Positions 1 to 9,469 of a DNA stretch of 64,000 nt are shown piece by piece. The DNA lies in assembly GCA_029251865.1 (NCBI GenBank), contig JAQXCN010000037.1:1-64000 (forward strand). Direction: 5' to 3'. The position numbers and the translations under genes were made by a program. The notes beneath the pieces are model-generated. The model made no database searches, was not told the origin of the DNA, and saw only the letters and a list, made by a program, of their open reading frames with translations. The DNA is from Crocinitomicaceae bacterium. GTDB lineage: Bacteria > Bacteroidota > Bacteroidia > Flavobacteriales_D > Crocinitomicaceae. Every line of letters begins with the position of its first letter. Positions within the stretch are counted from its first letter, which is position 1.

Positions 1-401
1 GACAAAAGGGCTTTGATTTCGTTTTCCAATGCCAAGATTGTTTTGCCAGAAACATCAATGTCGCCCAGAAGGGGTAGGTTAGCTCTTCCGTCCTGACGCA
101 CTAAATAAGTAAATCGATTATTTTGCATCCTTACTTGACTAACGTCTTGTGATTGAAGGTCTCCTGAAGAAACACCAGATTGGTTCAAAATGATTTTTTC
201 ACCATTATTCGTACCAAAAAGGAAGCTAAAGCGATCTCCAGGTGCTAATCTGAAATCTTCCTCAGGTTCAAGGGGAATTGAATCATATTCAAAGTCAGCA
301 TTTTTTGGAATCTTGAATAGAATGTTACTATTGAAATTCGCACAAGAATTCAGAAATAACAAGAATAATCCCGTATAAATGAAAAGTTTAAAATCCCTCA
401 T
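1..401 (-). CDS. Polysaccharide export lipoprotein (Wza-like), 3' end outside window
   Basis: This is the first 133 codons of an outer-membrane polysaccharide export protein; the gene runs off the left edge. An ATG at 401 opens a lipoprotein signal with lipobox LNSC (Cys20). It is followed by a poly_export (PF02563-like) segment with 'LAPGDRFSFLF' and a later 'VRQDGRANLPLLGDIDVSGKT', close to the usual 'GD-L-v-v ... V--dG-i-lP-lG-i-v-G-t' pattern. The start overlaps the TGA of the upstream glycosyltransferase (ATGA, 398-401), so the two are probably translated together. Such proteins form the export channel for capsule or exopolysaccharide, which fits the neighbour. The family call is from motif recall and the C-terminus is not visible. 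Confidence 0.8.
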   Translation of the reverse strand, partial: MRDFKLFIYTGLFLLFLNSCANFNSNILFKIPKNADFEYDSIPLEPEEDFRLAPGDRFSFLFGTNNGEKIILNQSGVSSGDLQSQDVSQVRMQNNRFTYLVRQDGRANLPLLGDIDVSGKTILALENEIKALL

Positions 402-1579
402 TCCTTATCTTTTAATAGTTTTTTGTAATAGGTTTCCATATCTGTTGCCAGTCTTTTGAAGCTGAACTTTAAATGAACGTGTCCCCAACCTTTATTTTTC
501 ATTTCGATCCGTGCGACGTCGTTTTCAACCAAAAATTTAAGTTTTTCAACAAAGGATCTTTTATCCTTACGAGAAATAATGAAACCGGTTTCGTTTTCAA
601 GCACAATATCAGCAACACCGCCTACATCTGTTGACACTACCGGTAGATTTGAAGCCTGTGCCTCTATGAGGCTCACGGGCGTTCCTTCATTTTTCGACGT
701 GAGACACATAATATCCATTCCTGCATTGAATTCAGCAATATCGAGTATCCATGAAGTCATCAATATGTCTATTCCCTTTTCTTGCAGAACCTTAACGCGC
801 AGTTTAATATCATCGCGCAACTCACCATCACCGACAATAAAAATCTTTATTTTTTTACTCGTTTGAACTGCCAATTCATCAATAACGTCTAAAAAGAAGA
901 AATGGTCTTTTACAGGCGCGAGTCTTCCTGTGATACATATCGCGATAGATTCCTCATCTAAATCGTATTTCAGACGGGTTTTTTTTCGATTAAGTTCATA
1001 ATTATTTTGAAATTTTTGTAAATCAAAACCCAAAGGAATTATTTCGATTTTATCGGCAGGAGCAATTCTATGTACCTGTGAAAGTTCTTTTTTTTGAAGA
1101 TTTGAAATTGCAATGATTCCGTTTGATTTACGCGCTAGATAACGTTCAATATGTTTAAATATTGCCGTTTTAACCTTCCCGAAGTATGAATGAAAGACAT
1201 GCCCATGAAAGGTATGGACAACCACAGGGACCTTTCGACTAAATGCTGCTTTTCTGCCTATTGCACCTGCTTTTGAGGCATGAGTATGTACAATGTCAGG
1301 TTCAAACTCTTCAATAATTGATTTGATCTTTTTAAGTGCTAATCTATCACTCTTTAAATTCGGTTCCCTTTTCATTTCAGGAAGGAGAAGAGGGGTAACG
1401 CCGTATTCTTTTAAAATGTGCATTGAGTCGGCCTCGCCTTCCTCAGGAAGACCACCAATTAGTAAAGTCTCAAAGTCATCAGACATATATCGCGTTAAAA
1501 AGGTGGCGTTATATGTGGGGCCTCCGATATTAAAACGATTTATGATTCTAAGAATCTTTATTTTTCTTTCTTTGCCCAT
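398..1579 (-). CDS. Glycosyltransferase, group 1 (GT4-like)
   Basis: A 393-residue GT-B glycosyltransferase, probably adding a sugar from a nucleotide-sugar donor during surface polysaccharide assembly. The N-terminus has the GT4 acceptor-side pattern 'RFNIGGPTYNATFL', then 'DIVHTHASKAGAIGR' and 'HTFHGHVFHSYF'. The C-terminal half has 'ITGRLAPVKDH' and the donor-site EX7E motif 'EGTPVSLIE' near residue 300, followed by 'STDVGGVADIV'. Length is normal. There is no signal peptide, so it is cytoplasmic or membrane associated. It sits directly upstream of, and overlaps by 4 bp, a Wza-like export lipoprotein. Donor and acceptor cannot be read from sequence. The gene is divergent from dacB with 25 bp between start codons. 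Confidence 0.9.
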   Translation of the reverse strand: MGKERKIKILRIINRFNIGGPTYNATFLTRYMSDDFETLLIGGLPEEGEADSMHILKEYGVTPLLLPEMKREPNLKSDRLALKKIKSIIEEFEPDIVHTHASKAGAIGRKAAFSRKVPVVVHTFHGHVFHSYFGKVKTAIFKHIERYLARKSNGIIAISNLQKKELSQVHRIAPADKIEIIPLGFDLQKFQNNYELNRKKTRLKYDLDEESIAICITGRLAPVKDHFFFLDVIDELAVQTSKKIKIFIVGDGELRDDIKLRVKVLQEKGIDILMTSWILDIAEFNAGMDIMCLTSKNEGTPVSLIEAQASNLPVVSTDVGGVADIVLENETGFIISRKDKRSFVEKLKFLVENDVARIEMKNKGWGHVHLKFSFKRLATDMETYYKKLLKDKE

Positions 1580-1604
1580 TATTGGATTTTGAAGCGTCCT
1601 TTAA

Positions 1605-3140
1605 ATGTTGAAAAAAATAAAGGATAATTGCAAAACGGTATGCTATTTGAAGTTCTTTTGTATAAAAAGAAGTTCAGTGCAAAAATATAGTTTTTTTCCT
1701 TTGTGTTTGGCCCTATTTATGATTCAAGGTGTTTTATCTCAAATTTCATTGCAGAAGGAGGTAGATCAATTTGGAGGCTTACCCGAGAATAAATTCGCCT
1801 CAGTATCAATTTGTATTATTGATTTAGACAAAGATTCGATTCTGGCTGATTTCAATGGAGAGAAAACGTTAATGTGCGCCTCAACAGCTAAACTATTTAG
1901 TACATATACCGCGCTGGATCTTTTAGGTCCAAAGTATCGACCGCAAACGAGAATTTACAAAAATGGAACTGTCGATTCGCTCGGTGTACTTCATGGAGAT
2001 TTGTATCTCCAAGGATGGGGTGACATGAGTCTTGGGAGTAAATACTTTTGTGAGGAAGGTGCTGAATTGGAATTTATGAGCATCTGGCTCAAGGCCATTA
2101 GAGAAAAAGGTATTAGAGCGATTAATGGTTCTGTAATTTCCGATGGTTCATCTTTTGGATATTCAGGGGTTCCAGATGGTTGGGACTGGTCGGATATGGG
2201 TAATTATTATGGTGCAGGTGCATCTGGGATTAATTTTTTTGACAATACTGTTAAATATTATTTTGATACTTATAGTACGGGAAAAAAAGCGAAGTTTTTA
2301 AAAACATTCCCTTCGGATAGTGATTTAGTTTTTAGGCACGAGATAAAGGCTGCTAGTATAAGAAACGATCAATCCTATTTGTTTGGAGCGCCTTATTCTA
2401 CAGATAGGTTTGGAGTGGGTTATCTTCCCTCGAACAGAAACGGTTTTGTTGTTAAAGGAAGTATGCCAGATCCGGAATATATGTTGGCTAAAGAGTTTAC
2501 GCGATTTTTAATAGAAGATTCCTTATTTGGTTTCGTTACTGGTGAACCAAAAGGTGTGCGATTACTGCTTGAAAAGGACATCGATTATGATGTTCTAGAC
2601 CTTGTCTGTGTTCATGAAGGAGAGACGATTATGGATATTGTTCGACTCACAAATATGAAAAGTATAAATCTTTTTGCTGAAGGTCTTTTAAATCTTGTCG
2701 GGTTTAACAATGGCGGGAATGGTTCCACAAAATCGGGAATTGAACAAGTCTATAATAATCTAAAAGGAAAGGTAAATGTATCAGGGATGAAGCTTAAAGA
2801 TGGTAGTGGTTTGTCTCGCAAAAATGCAGTTTCCGCAATGAACTTTTGTAATCTACTCTCATATATTGACAAGAGCGAAATTGCCGACTTATTTAAAAGT
2901 TCTTTAGCCGTTGCTGGTGAATCAGGTACTTTAAAAAATATTTGCAAAGGTCAAAGTGCTTCAGGGCTTATGAAAGCAAAAAGTGGAACATTAAGTAATG
3001 TAAAAGCTTACGCTGGATATGTTGAATCAAAGTCAGGAGCAAATCTGGCTTTTGCGCTGATTGTCAATAATTTTGAAGGTCCTCGTTATCAATTGGTCAA
3101 AAAAATGGAACGTATTTTTAATACAATGGCTAATTATTAA
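1605..3140 (+). CDS. dacB: D-alanyl-D-alanine carboxypeptidase/endopeptidase (PBP4 type, S13)
   Basis: A periplasmic class C penicillin-binding protein that trims or cleaves peptidoglycan cross-links. The three active-site motifs are present: S93-T-A-K96 (nucleophile), S353-I-N355 and K459-S-G461. The S13-type insert between the first two motifs accounts for the 511-residue length. The start is uncertain: ATG at 1605 gives an unusually long 24-residue preface, whereas GTG at 1677 would give a compact signal peptide ending near 'VLSQ'. The 3' end overlaps the convergent ddl gene by 11 bp. Both genes act on D-Ala-D-Ala, one making and one cleaving it. Confidence 0.92.
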   Translation: MLKKIKDNCKTVCYLKFFCIKRSSVQKYSFFPLCLALFMIQGVLSQISLQKEVDQFGGLPENKFASVSICIIDLDKDSILADFNGEKTLMCASTAKLFSTYTALDLLGPKYRPQTRIYKNGTVDSLGVLHGDLYLQGWGDMSLGSKYFCEEGAELEFMSIWLKAIREKGIRAINGSVISDGSSFGYSGVPDGWDWSDMGNYYGAGASGINFFDNTVKYYFDTYSTGKKAKFLKTFPSDSDLVFRHEIKAASIRNDQSYLFGAPYSTDRFGVGYLPSNRNGFVVKGSMPDPEYMLAKEFTRFLIEDSLFGFVTGEPKGVRLLLEKDIDYDVLDLVCVHEGETIMDIVRLTNMKSINLFAEGLLNLVGFNNGGNGSTKSGIEQVYNNLKGKVNVSGMKLKDGSGLSRKNAVSAMNFCNLLSYIDKSEIADLFKSSLAVAGESGTLKNICKGQSASGLMKAKSGTLSNVKAYAGYVESKSGANLAFALIVNNFEGPRYQLVKKMERIFNTMANY

Positions 3141-4098
3141 GTTCAGCCTCAATAATCATTAACCAAAACGCGTCCAAAGATATTTTTGCACATTTGAGCA
3201 TTTGTGGAACAATACTCGCTTGAGAAAATCCAGGAATTGTATTTACCTCTATGATATTTGGTGTTCCATCAACAACAATATAATCGATACGTGCAACGGA
3301 GCCAAGTTGCAATGCTTCGTAGATTTCTTTGGATGTTTTTTGAATTTCTGCAGTGAGTTCCTTTCCAATATTTGCGGGTGTCTCCTCTTTCGAATTCCCG
3401 TTGTATTTCGCATCGAAATCAAAAAAGTCATTTTCTGTGGAGATTTGAGTAACCGGAAGTGCTACTAGGCCCTTTTTCGATCTAAAAACGGCGCATGTTA
3501 ATTCAATACCGTCAAGAAATGATTCTGCAATAATTGTTTCGCCTTCTTTGAAAGCATTTTTTATGGCAGGTTCGATTTCAGCAGTTTCATAAACTTTTGA
3601 AATACCGTAGCTTGAGCCAGAGCCGGTCGGTTTAATAAATAGTGGAAGACGAAGTGTTTTTACTAAATCCTCGACATTGTAGGCTGTCCCTTTGGTTAGG
3701 CGCCTCGACATCGCAGTTTTGAAGCCGCATGCATTTAAGAACTGATTGCATATGTATTTGTCAAAAGACAAAGAGGAAGCTTCGGCACTACTATTCAGAT
3801 ATGGGATTTTAATTAAATCTAGATAGGCTTGAATTTTTCCGTTTTCACCTGGGTCGCCATGAATACAAATAATAGCCAAATCAATTTGAATCGTTTTGTT
3901 TTCAAAGTACAATTCACCTTTATTTTTATCGTATGGTACTTTGCCTGATTTTGTTGAAATAAACCACTCTTCAGGTGTTACCTCTATTTTATGAACTGTA
4001 AATTCCTTTGGAAACGAATCATAAATTGTTTTTGCACTTTTCATTGAAATCTCATATTCAGAAGAGAATCCACCGCAGAATAAACCAACATTTTTCAT
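3130..4098 (-). CDS. ddl: D-alanine--D-alanine ligase
   Basis: A 322-residue cytoplasmic ATP-grasp ligase joining two D-alanines for the peptidoglycan stem peptide. The N-terminal 'GGFSSEYEISMKSA' (from residue 9) is the Ddl signature, 'FIKPTGSGSSYGISKV' is the ATP-grasp loop, and 'IEVNTIPGFS' (about 283-292) carries the Mg-binding Asn and substrate loop. Length is typical of DdlB-type enzymes. It is convergent with dacB, the stop codons lying within an 11-bp overlap, so the two messages are partly complementary at their 3' ends. A near-consensus box (TAACTTTA on the minus strand, 4115-4122) lies 16 bp before the start. Confidence 0.96.
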   Translation of the reverse strand: MKNVGLFCGGFSSEYEISMKSAKTIYDSFPKEFTVHKIEVTPEEWFISTKSGKVPYDKNKGELYFENKTIQIDLAIICIHGDPGENGKIQAYLDLIKIPYLNSSAEASSLSFDKYICNQFLNACGFKTAMSRRLTKGTAYNVEDLVKTLRLPLFIKPTGSGSSYGISKVYETAEIEPAIKNAFKEGETIIAESFLDGIELTCAVFRSKKGLVALPVTQISTENDFFDFDAKYNGNSKEETPANIGKELTAEIQKTSKEIYEALQLGSVARIDYIVVDGTPNIIEVNTIPGFSQASIVPQMLKCAKISLDAFWLMIIEAELNN

Positions 4099-4202
4099 AG
4101 CTTGGTGTTTTCTGTAAAGTTAATATTCGGGTGTTATTGTTTCTGAAGAAAGATCAAAAAGTTTTCAGCATACTACATGTGAATTGATTCAAAATCCTTT
4201 CT

Positions 4203-4210
4203 TATTTTTG
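4203..4210 (+). promoter_or_regulatory. Bacteroidota-type -7 box upstream of the acyltransferase
   Basis: TATTTTTG fits TAnnTTTG and ends 8 bp before the ATG at 4219, predicting a leader of only a few nucleotides. A TTG lies 16 bp upstream (4184-4186), shorter than the usual 19-21 bp spacing, so the -33 element is uncertain. Confidence 0.5.
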
Positions 4211-4218
4211 TTCTCATT

Positions 4219-5508
4219 ATGCGCTTACTCTATTTTTTATTTTATGTAGTATTGAATTACACATTGAGATTATACTTTCGCAAGGTAAAAGTCAAAAATA
4301 AACCAAAGTATTTTTCAAGTACAATATATGTCTGTAACCATCCAGCAGCATTTATGGATCCACTTGTCCTTTCCATATTTAACCGCGCTATTGTTTTTTT
4401 TATGACGCGATCCGACGTATTTACTGCATTTACCAAGCCTATTTTCTGGACAGCGCACATGATTCCTATTTACAGAAAGCAGGACGGAGTTGATACAAAG
4501 GCCAAAAATTTTGAAATATTTAAAAAGGGATCTGACATACTATTGGGAAAACGCAGTTTGCTTATTTTTAGTGAAGGCGTTACTGATGATGTGTTTGTGA
4601 GGCGCTTAAAGCCCTTGAAAAAAGGGGCGGTTCGAATTGGCTTTACTGCTCTAGAGGCCTGTGATTGGAAACAAGACATATTCCTTGCCACTGTTGCCTG
4701 TAATTACAGTAATCCGGAAAAATTCCAAAGTGATTTGTATCTCAAAAACTCGAAAAAAATTAGATTAAACGATTTTCGTGAGGCATATGAGTCCAATTCA
4801 AATAAAGTGATCCAGGAGCTTACGGTTCGATTAGAACAAATGCTTAAGGATGATATGATTCATGTAGACGATTTGGATTCGTGCGAGTTTACCGAACAAA
4901 TTATGATGCTACAACGTCGTGGAATGCCTGCTTACAAAGAAAATAATAATGGCATTGAGCTGCGTTGGGAAGACGCAAAGAAAATAACGGAAGATTTCAA
5001 TGAAAGGCCTGACAAATATGAGCCCTTGCGTCAGAATTTTACTACGTATTTTAGTTATTTAAAAAGTAAGAAAATCTCGGATAATGATATTTTTGACACC
5101 TATAATAACCAACCATCAAGACTGGATTACATCAAGCAAATTCTTCTCTTTCCTGTTACTTTATTTGGCATTCTCCATTGTGCCTTGTTCTATTTCGCCA
5201 TTAAAAGTTATGTCGAAAAGAACTTTGCACGTCCCGTTTTTTGGGGCTCAACGAAATTGGTAATGATCATGTTGATACTAGGGCTACTAAACTTATCCTT
5301 TTTCTTTTTGTTACCAAGTCACATTGGTGTATTGGGGACTATCGTTTATTTCCTATTTATACCTTTTGCGGGTTTTACAGCGTATAAATTCATGACTTTT
5401 ATGCAAGGTCTCTTAAAGTCGAAAAAAATAAAAAAGATGGATGTTTCAGATTTGCTTGAAGTCAGGTCATCCTTAGTGAAGAAAATTAAAGAAATAACAC
5501 CAGTTTAG
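4219..5508 (+). CDS. 1-acyl-glycerol-3-phosphate acyltransferase-like protein (PlsC superfamily)
   Basis: A 429-residue membrane acyltransferase, probably transferring acyl groups to a glycerolipid. The catalytic block is N40-H41-P...D47-P, an HX5D spacing rather than the textbook HX4D; from memory this spacing also occurs in 'NHPNSFLDP'-type acyltransferases. A second block 'FSEGVTDD' near residue 120 corresponds to the glycerol-phosphate-binding EG motif. After a long polar middle part, hydrophobic segments between about 310 and 405 suggest three membrane spans, an extension absent from short PlsC. lipA follows 14 bp downstream and is probably cotranscribed. Substrate is not known. Confidence 0.85.
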   Translation: MRLLYFLFYVVLNYTLRLYFRKVKVKNKPKYFSSTIYVCNHPAAFMDPLVLSIFNRAIVFFMTRSDVFTAFTKPIFWTAHMIPIYRKQDGVDTKAKNFEIFKKGSDILLGKRSLLIFSEGVTDDVFVRRLKPLKKGAVRIGFTALEACDWKQDIFLATVACNYSNPEKFQSDLYLKNSKKIRLNDFREAYESNSNKVIQELTVRLEQMLKDDMIHVDDLDSCEFTEQIMMLQRRGMPAYKENNNGIELRWEDAKKITEDFNERPDKYEPLRQNFTTYFSYLKSKKISDNDIFDTYNNQPSRLDYIKQILLFPVTLFGILHCALFYFAIKSYVEKNFARPVFWGSTKLVMIMLILGLLNLSFFFLLPSHIGVLGTIVYFLFIPFAGFTAYKFMTFMQGLLKSKKIKKMDVSDLLEVRSSLVKKIKEITPV

Positions 5509-5522
5509 TTGGTGTATCGCGT

Positions 5523-6389
5523 ATGGCACACATTCAAAAAGTTCAAACAAAAATAGGTAAACCAAAATGGTTGCGTGTAAAACTTCCAACAGGTGAAAAC
5601 TACAGAGAAGTTAGGAGGCTTGTAGATAAGCACAAGTTGCATACAATCTGTGAAAGTGGAAGTTGTCCTAATATGGGTGAATGTTGGGGTGAAGGAACAG
5701 CGACCTTTATGATCTTAGGTAATATTTGCACGCGATCTTGTGGTTTTTGCGCCGTAAAGACGGGTAGACCGAGTGCTGTAGATTTAATGGAGCCGAAACG
5801 CGTAGCGGACAGTGTAAAGCTAATGAAGGTTAAGCATGCAGTATTAACGTCTGTTGATCGTGATGACTTGCCTGATGGTGGTGCAGAAATTTGGGTTGAA
5901 ACTGTTACTCAAATCAGAAAGGAGTCACCAATTACGACACTTGAAACATTGATTCCTGATTTTGCTGGAAAGTGGGAAAATCTTGAGAAAATTATAACGG
6001 TTGCCCCCGAAATTGTTTCTCATAATTTAGAGACGGTTCGAAGATTGACTAAAGAGGTACGTATTCAAGCCAAGTATGACCGAAGTCTTGAATTGTTATT
6101 TCGTCTCAAAAAGGGTGGTATGAAAACCAAGTCAGGAGTAATGCTAGGCTTAGGTGAAACTGAAGAAGAAGTAATTGAAACCATGGAGGATTTACGAAAT
6201 GTTAAAGTCGATATATTGACCCTGGGGCAATACCTTCAGCCTACACCGAAACATCTATTTGTACAAGACTTTATTACACCGGAGAAATTTCAGTTTTATA
6301 AAGATTTAGGTTTAAAAATGGGATTTAGATACGTGGAAAGTGGTCCTCTTGTTCGTTCCTCTTACAGGGCAGAAAAACATCTTTTCTAA
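5523..6389 (+). CDS. lipA: Lipoyl synthase
   Basis: A 288-residue radical SAM enzyme that inserts two sulfurs into octanoyl groups on lipoyl domains. Both iron-sulfur sites are complete: the auxiliary-cluster CX4CX5C motif C43-C48-C54, and the radical SAM CX3CX2C motif C69-C73-C76. The C-terminal 'RSSYRAE' (from residue 278) supplies the serine that ligates the auxiliary cluster. Length is standard. It lies 14 bp behind the acyltransferase gene. Its product would serve the E2 subunits paired with dihydrolipoyl dehydrogenase (lpdA, near 62 kb). Confidence 0.98.
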   Translation: MAHIQKVQTKIGKPKWLRVKLPTGENYREVRRLVDKHKLHTICESGSCPNMGECWGEGTATFMILGNICTRSCGFCAVKTGRPSAVDLMEPKRVADSVKLMKVKHAVLTSVDRDDLPDGGAEIWVETVTQIRKESPITTLETLIPDFAGKWENLEKIITVAPEIVSHNLETVRRLTKEVRIQAKYDRSLELLFRLKKGGMKTKSGVMLGLGETEEEVIETMEDLRNVKVDILTLGQYLQPTPKHLFVQDFITPEKFQFYKDLGLKMGFRYVESGPLVRSSYRAEKHLF

Positions 6390-6500
6390 TTTAAAAAGTT
6401 TTTTGATTTATAGGTATTTTTTTTTTGGTCTTTTTAGTAAACATTCTTCTACTTTTAGATGTTTATTTTTTGGAATTAATTCCGTAACTTAGTCCACTAT

Positions 6501-6513
6501 ATACCTAACTTAT
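6501..6513 (+). promoter_or_regulatory. 13-bp upstream element ATACCTAACTTAT, shared with the haloperoxidase-like gene
   Basis: The element ends 10 bp before the ATG of the BNR/T9SS gene. The identical 13-mer occurs on the minus strand at 44885-44897, 12 bp before another T9SS cargo gene. It contains TAACTTAT, a weak fit to the -7 box TAnnTTTG, so it is probably part of a promoter. A 12-bp perfect palindrome GGAATTAATTCC lies just upstream at 6472-6483. The function is inferred. Confidence 0.4.
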
Positions 6514-6523
6514 TCAATACACT

Positions 6524-9418
6524 ATGAAAATTAGATTTTTAATTGGTTCATTACTAGGAGTTTCAGTAGTTGCAACTGCTGTTTTCTTTACGACCACTCA
6601 AAAAGATTCTTCAACTTACACACCAGTAGAATTAACAGCATTCGAGTCAAATTCAGGAGGTAACGATGCCGTGGCATGGTTCAAGGCACAATTCGTTAAT
6701 CAAGAAACTGGTTTGTCATACACCACAGAAGAAATACAAACAATGCGCGAAGACCTAAGAAGGCTGCCAGTTACAAAGTCAATGGCTTTTGCGGATTATG
6801 GTCCTGACAATATTGGCGGTAGAACAAGAGCAATTCAAGTGGATCGTGAATGGAATGATCTTATTTGGGCTGGTGGTGTCTCAGGTGGCTTATTTGTGTC
6901 TTACAATGGCGCGAACACGTGGACTAAAGTAACATCCTACATTGAGGCGGGAGCAAGTCCTAACATTTCTAGTATTACACAAACAAAAGATAATATTTTG
7001 TATGTTGCAACAGGTTCGAATCAAGAAGGAGGATCTGGTAACGGCGTCTGGTATTCAATCAACAAAGGTGAAGACTGGGCTGTAATCCCCGGAACATCTA
7101 ATTGTACCGAAGTAGAAAGTTCAGACAACGACGACTACGTTTGGATGGCAACCGCTCAGGGTGTAAGAAAATGGAAGTTAGATGATGAAAGTCTTACAAC
7201 GGTTTCAGCCGGTTCTGGTTCATGTGCAGCATTAAAAGTTTCAAAGGATGGAAAAATTGTTATTTCAAACCACAGCAATAAAACCTGGGTCTCAAAAGAC
7301 TTTGGTGAAACTTTTGCAGATCGATCGGGTAGTGGAGACGATGAAGTAGGTCTAGGTGGACAGAGAAGAGAATATACTATTTCTGCTGGTCTTAATGAAG
7401 CAGGATTACACTCATTGTATGCGGTATTAACGAATTCAAGTTTAGTTGGTATGTACGTTTCACATGATGATGGCGATACTTGGACGAAATTCGTAGGCGC
7501 TTCCGGCCCACCCAATGAATTCGATATATACCGTGACCAAGGGACTTACAATTCTATTGTTTCTGTTAATCCTACTGACCCAGAAGAAATTTATATTGGT
7601 GGTATCGATATATGGAGATGGAAACAAACTGTTAATAATCCACCAAGTGGAGGTTTTGAAAAAGTTAGTCAGTGGTTTGTAAATCCGACCTCTTCAATTT
7701 ACGTTCATGCCGACAACCATGAAATGAAGTGGGACGCAAATAATCGCCTTTATATTGGTAATGATGGAGGTGTTAATATTACAAACGATTTTGCTGATAA
7801 TTGGTATCCTGCGAATAGAGGATATAATGTCACTCAATTTTACGGAATTGCATTTGATAGAAATGGCGCCGTGATGGGGGGCGCTCAGGATAACGGAACA
7901 CTTTACAATGATCACAGCCTATCTACATTCCAAGAATTTGTTGAAGTTAGTGGTGGTGATGGATTTGAGTGTGAAATTTCTTATTACAACCCAAATGTTA
8001 TGTTTACCTCTGTTTATTACAATTCTATTCGAAGAACAGGAGACGGGGGTGCTACATTTAATAACTTTTCGCCAGATTTGCCGAGCAGTTATGATCCTAT
8101 TGGTCAGCAAGGAGCATTTCATCCTTTCCATACAGAATTATTTTTAGCAGAAAATTATGATGAGAATTCAGAGGATAGCGTTCTTTTCATTCCAACTAAA
8201 AATTATAATGTCGGTGACGAAATGCAAGTACCAAGTTTGTCATCTGGTGATACAATGACGATTACGGCAGCCCAAGACTATTATTTTACTGATACACTTT
8301 ATTACACGCCATCAGTGTCGAATGATTCTGTAAACTTCGGTGTGAACCCAGTTACAGGTGAATTACATGCAATGGGCGCAGATACCGTGGACTTCAATAT
8401 CTCATGGGATACGTTGACTGTTCAAGATCCGTTCCAGTCATGGTTCTTAGTTTGGGTCGGTGCGAACGGAGGTGAATTATGGGGTACTAGAAATGCATTG
8501 AGATTGTCAGTTGCGGACCCAAATTGGGTTTGTGTTGCACGAGGAATTGGTAACAACAATGGAAGTGTTGATGTAGAGTTTTCAAGAGATCTCGAAGAGT
8601 GTTATGTTTCTGCTGGTACTGGTATATGGAGAATAGATGGTTTGGGTAGCGTTTACACTAGTGATACCCTTTTCAACGAGAAAGTATCTTATTTTGCCTC
8701 CGGAGGAGATGAATTCACGCCAACATACACAGTTGCAACAAAAATTAATAATGCGGCTGCTACAGGAATTGCTGTTAATCCGAATAATGCAGATGATTTA
8801 GTGATGTTCGGAGGTAATGTGCGGAGATCATCTAATGCGACAGCAACGAGTCCAAGTTTTACGAACTTAGGAGCTGTAGGTGTTCCTTGTACAGACGGAA
8901 TTATTGATCGGGATGACCCGAATGTAATTGTAGCAGGAACACTCATGGGAATGGTTGTTTCAACAGATGGCGGTTCTTCATGGACAAACGCCTCAGAAGG
9001 TTTTGAAGGTACAGTAGTTACAGAGGTTCGTCAATCTTGGAGAACTCCAGAAGAAGGTAATGGAAGACCTGGTGAAATTTACATAGGAACATATGGTCGT
9101 GGTATTTGGGCATCTACAAATTACGCGGGAATAAATGAGCCAACAATTACTTCTTCAACTACTGAACGAGATATGACAATCTATCCAAATCCAGTTAATA
9201 ACGAATTTTCTATTTCTTTTGACATGATTAAAACAGGAGACGTTTCAATTAGAATATTTAGTTTATCAGGAGCAGAGCTCGAAGCCTTTGAATTTCAAAA
9301 CGTTGTTTCTGGGTCAACTACTCTAAATCTAGATGTTAGTGCGCTTAGGAGAGGGACCTTCCTTGTACAACTTGTAACAGCGCAACAGAAGCATGTTAAA
9401 AAAATCGTGAAATTATAA
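6524..9418 (+). CDS. Secreted BNR/sortilin-like repeat protein with T9SS sorting domain
   Basis: A 964-residue secreted or cell-surface protein. The N-terminus (about residues 1-26) is a signal peptide. The body is a beta-propeller of the VPS10/BNR (exo-alpha-sialidase-like) type, with recurring Asp-box-like strands such as 'SYNGANTWTKV', 'SINKGEDWAVI', 'SHDDGDTWTKF' and 'STDGGSSWTNA'. A beta-rich insert of unclear nature lies around residues 550-650. The last ~80 residues ('MTIYPNPVNNEFSIS...' to 'VKKIVKL') are a T9SS type A sorting domain. Catalytic glycosidase residues cannot be recognised, so a binding role is as likely as an enzymatic one. It is monocistronic, bounded by a strong terminator. 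Confidence 0.88.
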   Translation: MKIRFLIGSLLGVSVVATAVFFTTTQKDSSTYTPVELTAFESNSGGNDAVAWFKAQFVNQETGLSYTTEEIQTMREDLRRLPVTKSMAFADYGPDNIGGRTRAIQVDREWNDLIWAGGVSGGLFVSYNGANTWTKVTSYIEAGASPNISSITQTKDNILYVATGSNQEGGSGNGVWYSINKGEDWAVIPGTSNCTEVESSDNDDYVWMATAQGVRKWKLDDESLTTVSAGSGSCAALKVSKDGKIVISNHSNKTWVSKDFGETFADRSGSGDDEVGLGGQRREYTISAGLNEAGLHSLYAVLTNSSLVGMYVSHDDGDTWTKFVGASGPPNEFDIYRDQGTYNSIVSVNPTDPEEIYIGGIDIWRWKQTVNNPPSGGFEKVSQWFVNPTSSIYVHADNHEMKWDANNRLYIGNDGGVNITNDFADNWYPANRGYNVTQFYGIAFDRNGAVMGGAQDNGTLYNDHSLSTFQEFVEVSGGDGFECEISYYNPNVMFTSVYYNSIRRTGDGGATFNNFSPDLPSSYDPIGQQGAFHPFHTELFLAENYDENSEDSVLFIPTKNYNVGDEMQVPSLSSGDTMTITAAQDYYFTDTLYYTPSVSNDSVNFGVNPVTGELHAMGADTVDFNISWDTLTVQDPFQSWFLVWVGANGGELWGTRNALRLSVADPNWVCVARGIGNNNGSVDVEFSRDLEECYVSAGTGIWRIDGLGSVYTSDTLFNEKVSYFASGGDEFTPTYTVATKINNAAATGIAVNPNNADDLVMFGGNVRRSSNATATSPSFTNLGAVGVPCTDGIIDRDDPNVIVAGTLMGMVVSTDGGSSWTNASEGFEGTVVTEVRQSWRTPEEGNGRPGEIYIGTYGRGIWASTNYAGINEPTITSSTTERDMTIYPNPVNNEFSISFDMIKTGDVSIRIFSLSGAELEAFEFQNVVSGSTTLNLDVSALRRGTFLVQLVTAQQKHVKKIVKL

Positions 9419-9426
9419 TAATTAAA

Positions 9427-9450
9427 GGCGACTTAGTCGCCTTTTTTTTT
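9427..9450 (+). terminator. Rho-independent terminator after the BNR gene
   Basis: A perfect 6-bp stem GGCGAC/GTCGCC with a 3-nt loop (9427-9441) is followed by nine T residues, starting 9 bp after the stop codon. It separates the BNR gene from the Crp/Fnr gene, whose ATG lies 20 bp further on. Confidence 0.92.
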
Positions 9451-9469
9451 GTCCTTGTTTTTAAAAGTT

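Noticed and set aside
7156-7515. 119-codon open frame antisense to the BNR gene
   Set aside because: It is a shadow of a strongly supported gene, with no recognisable motif or promoter.
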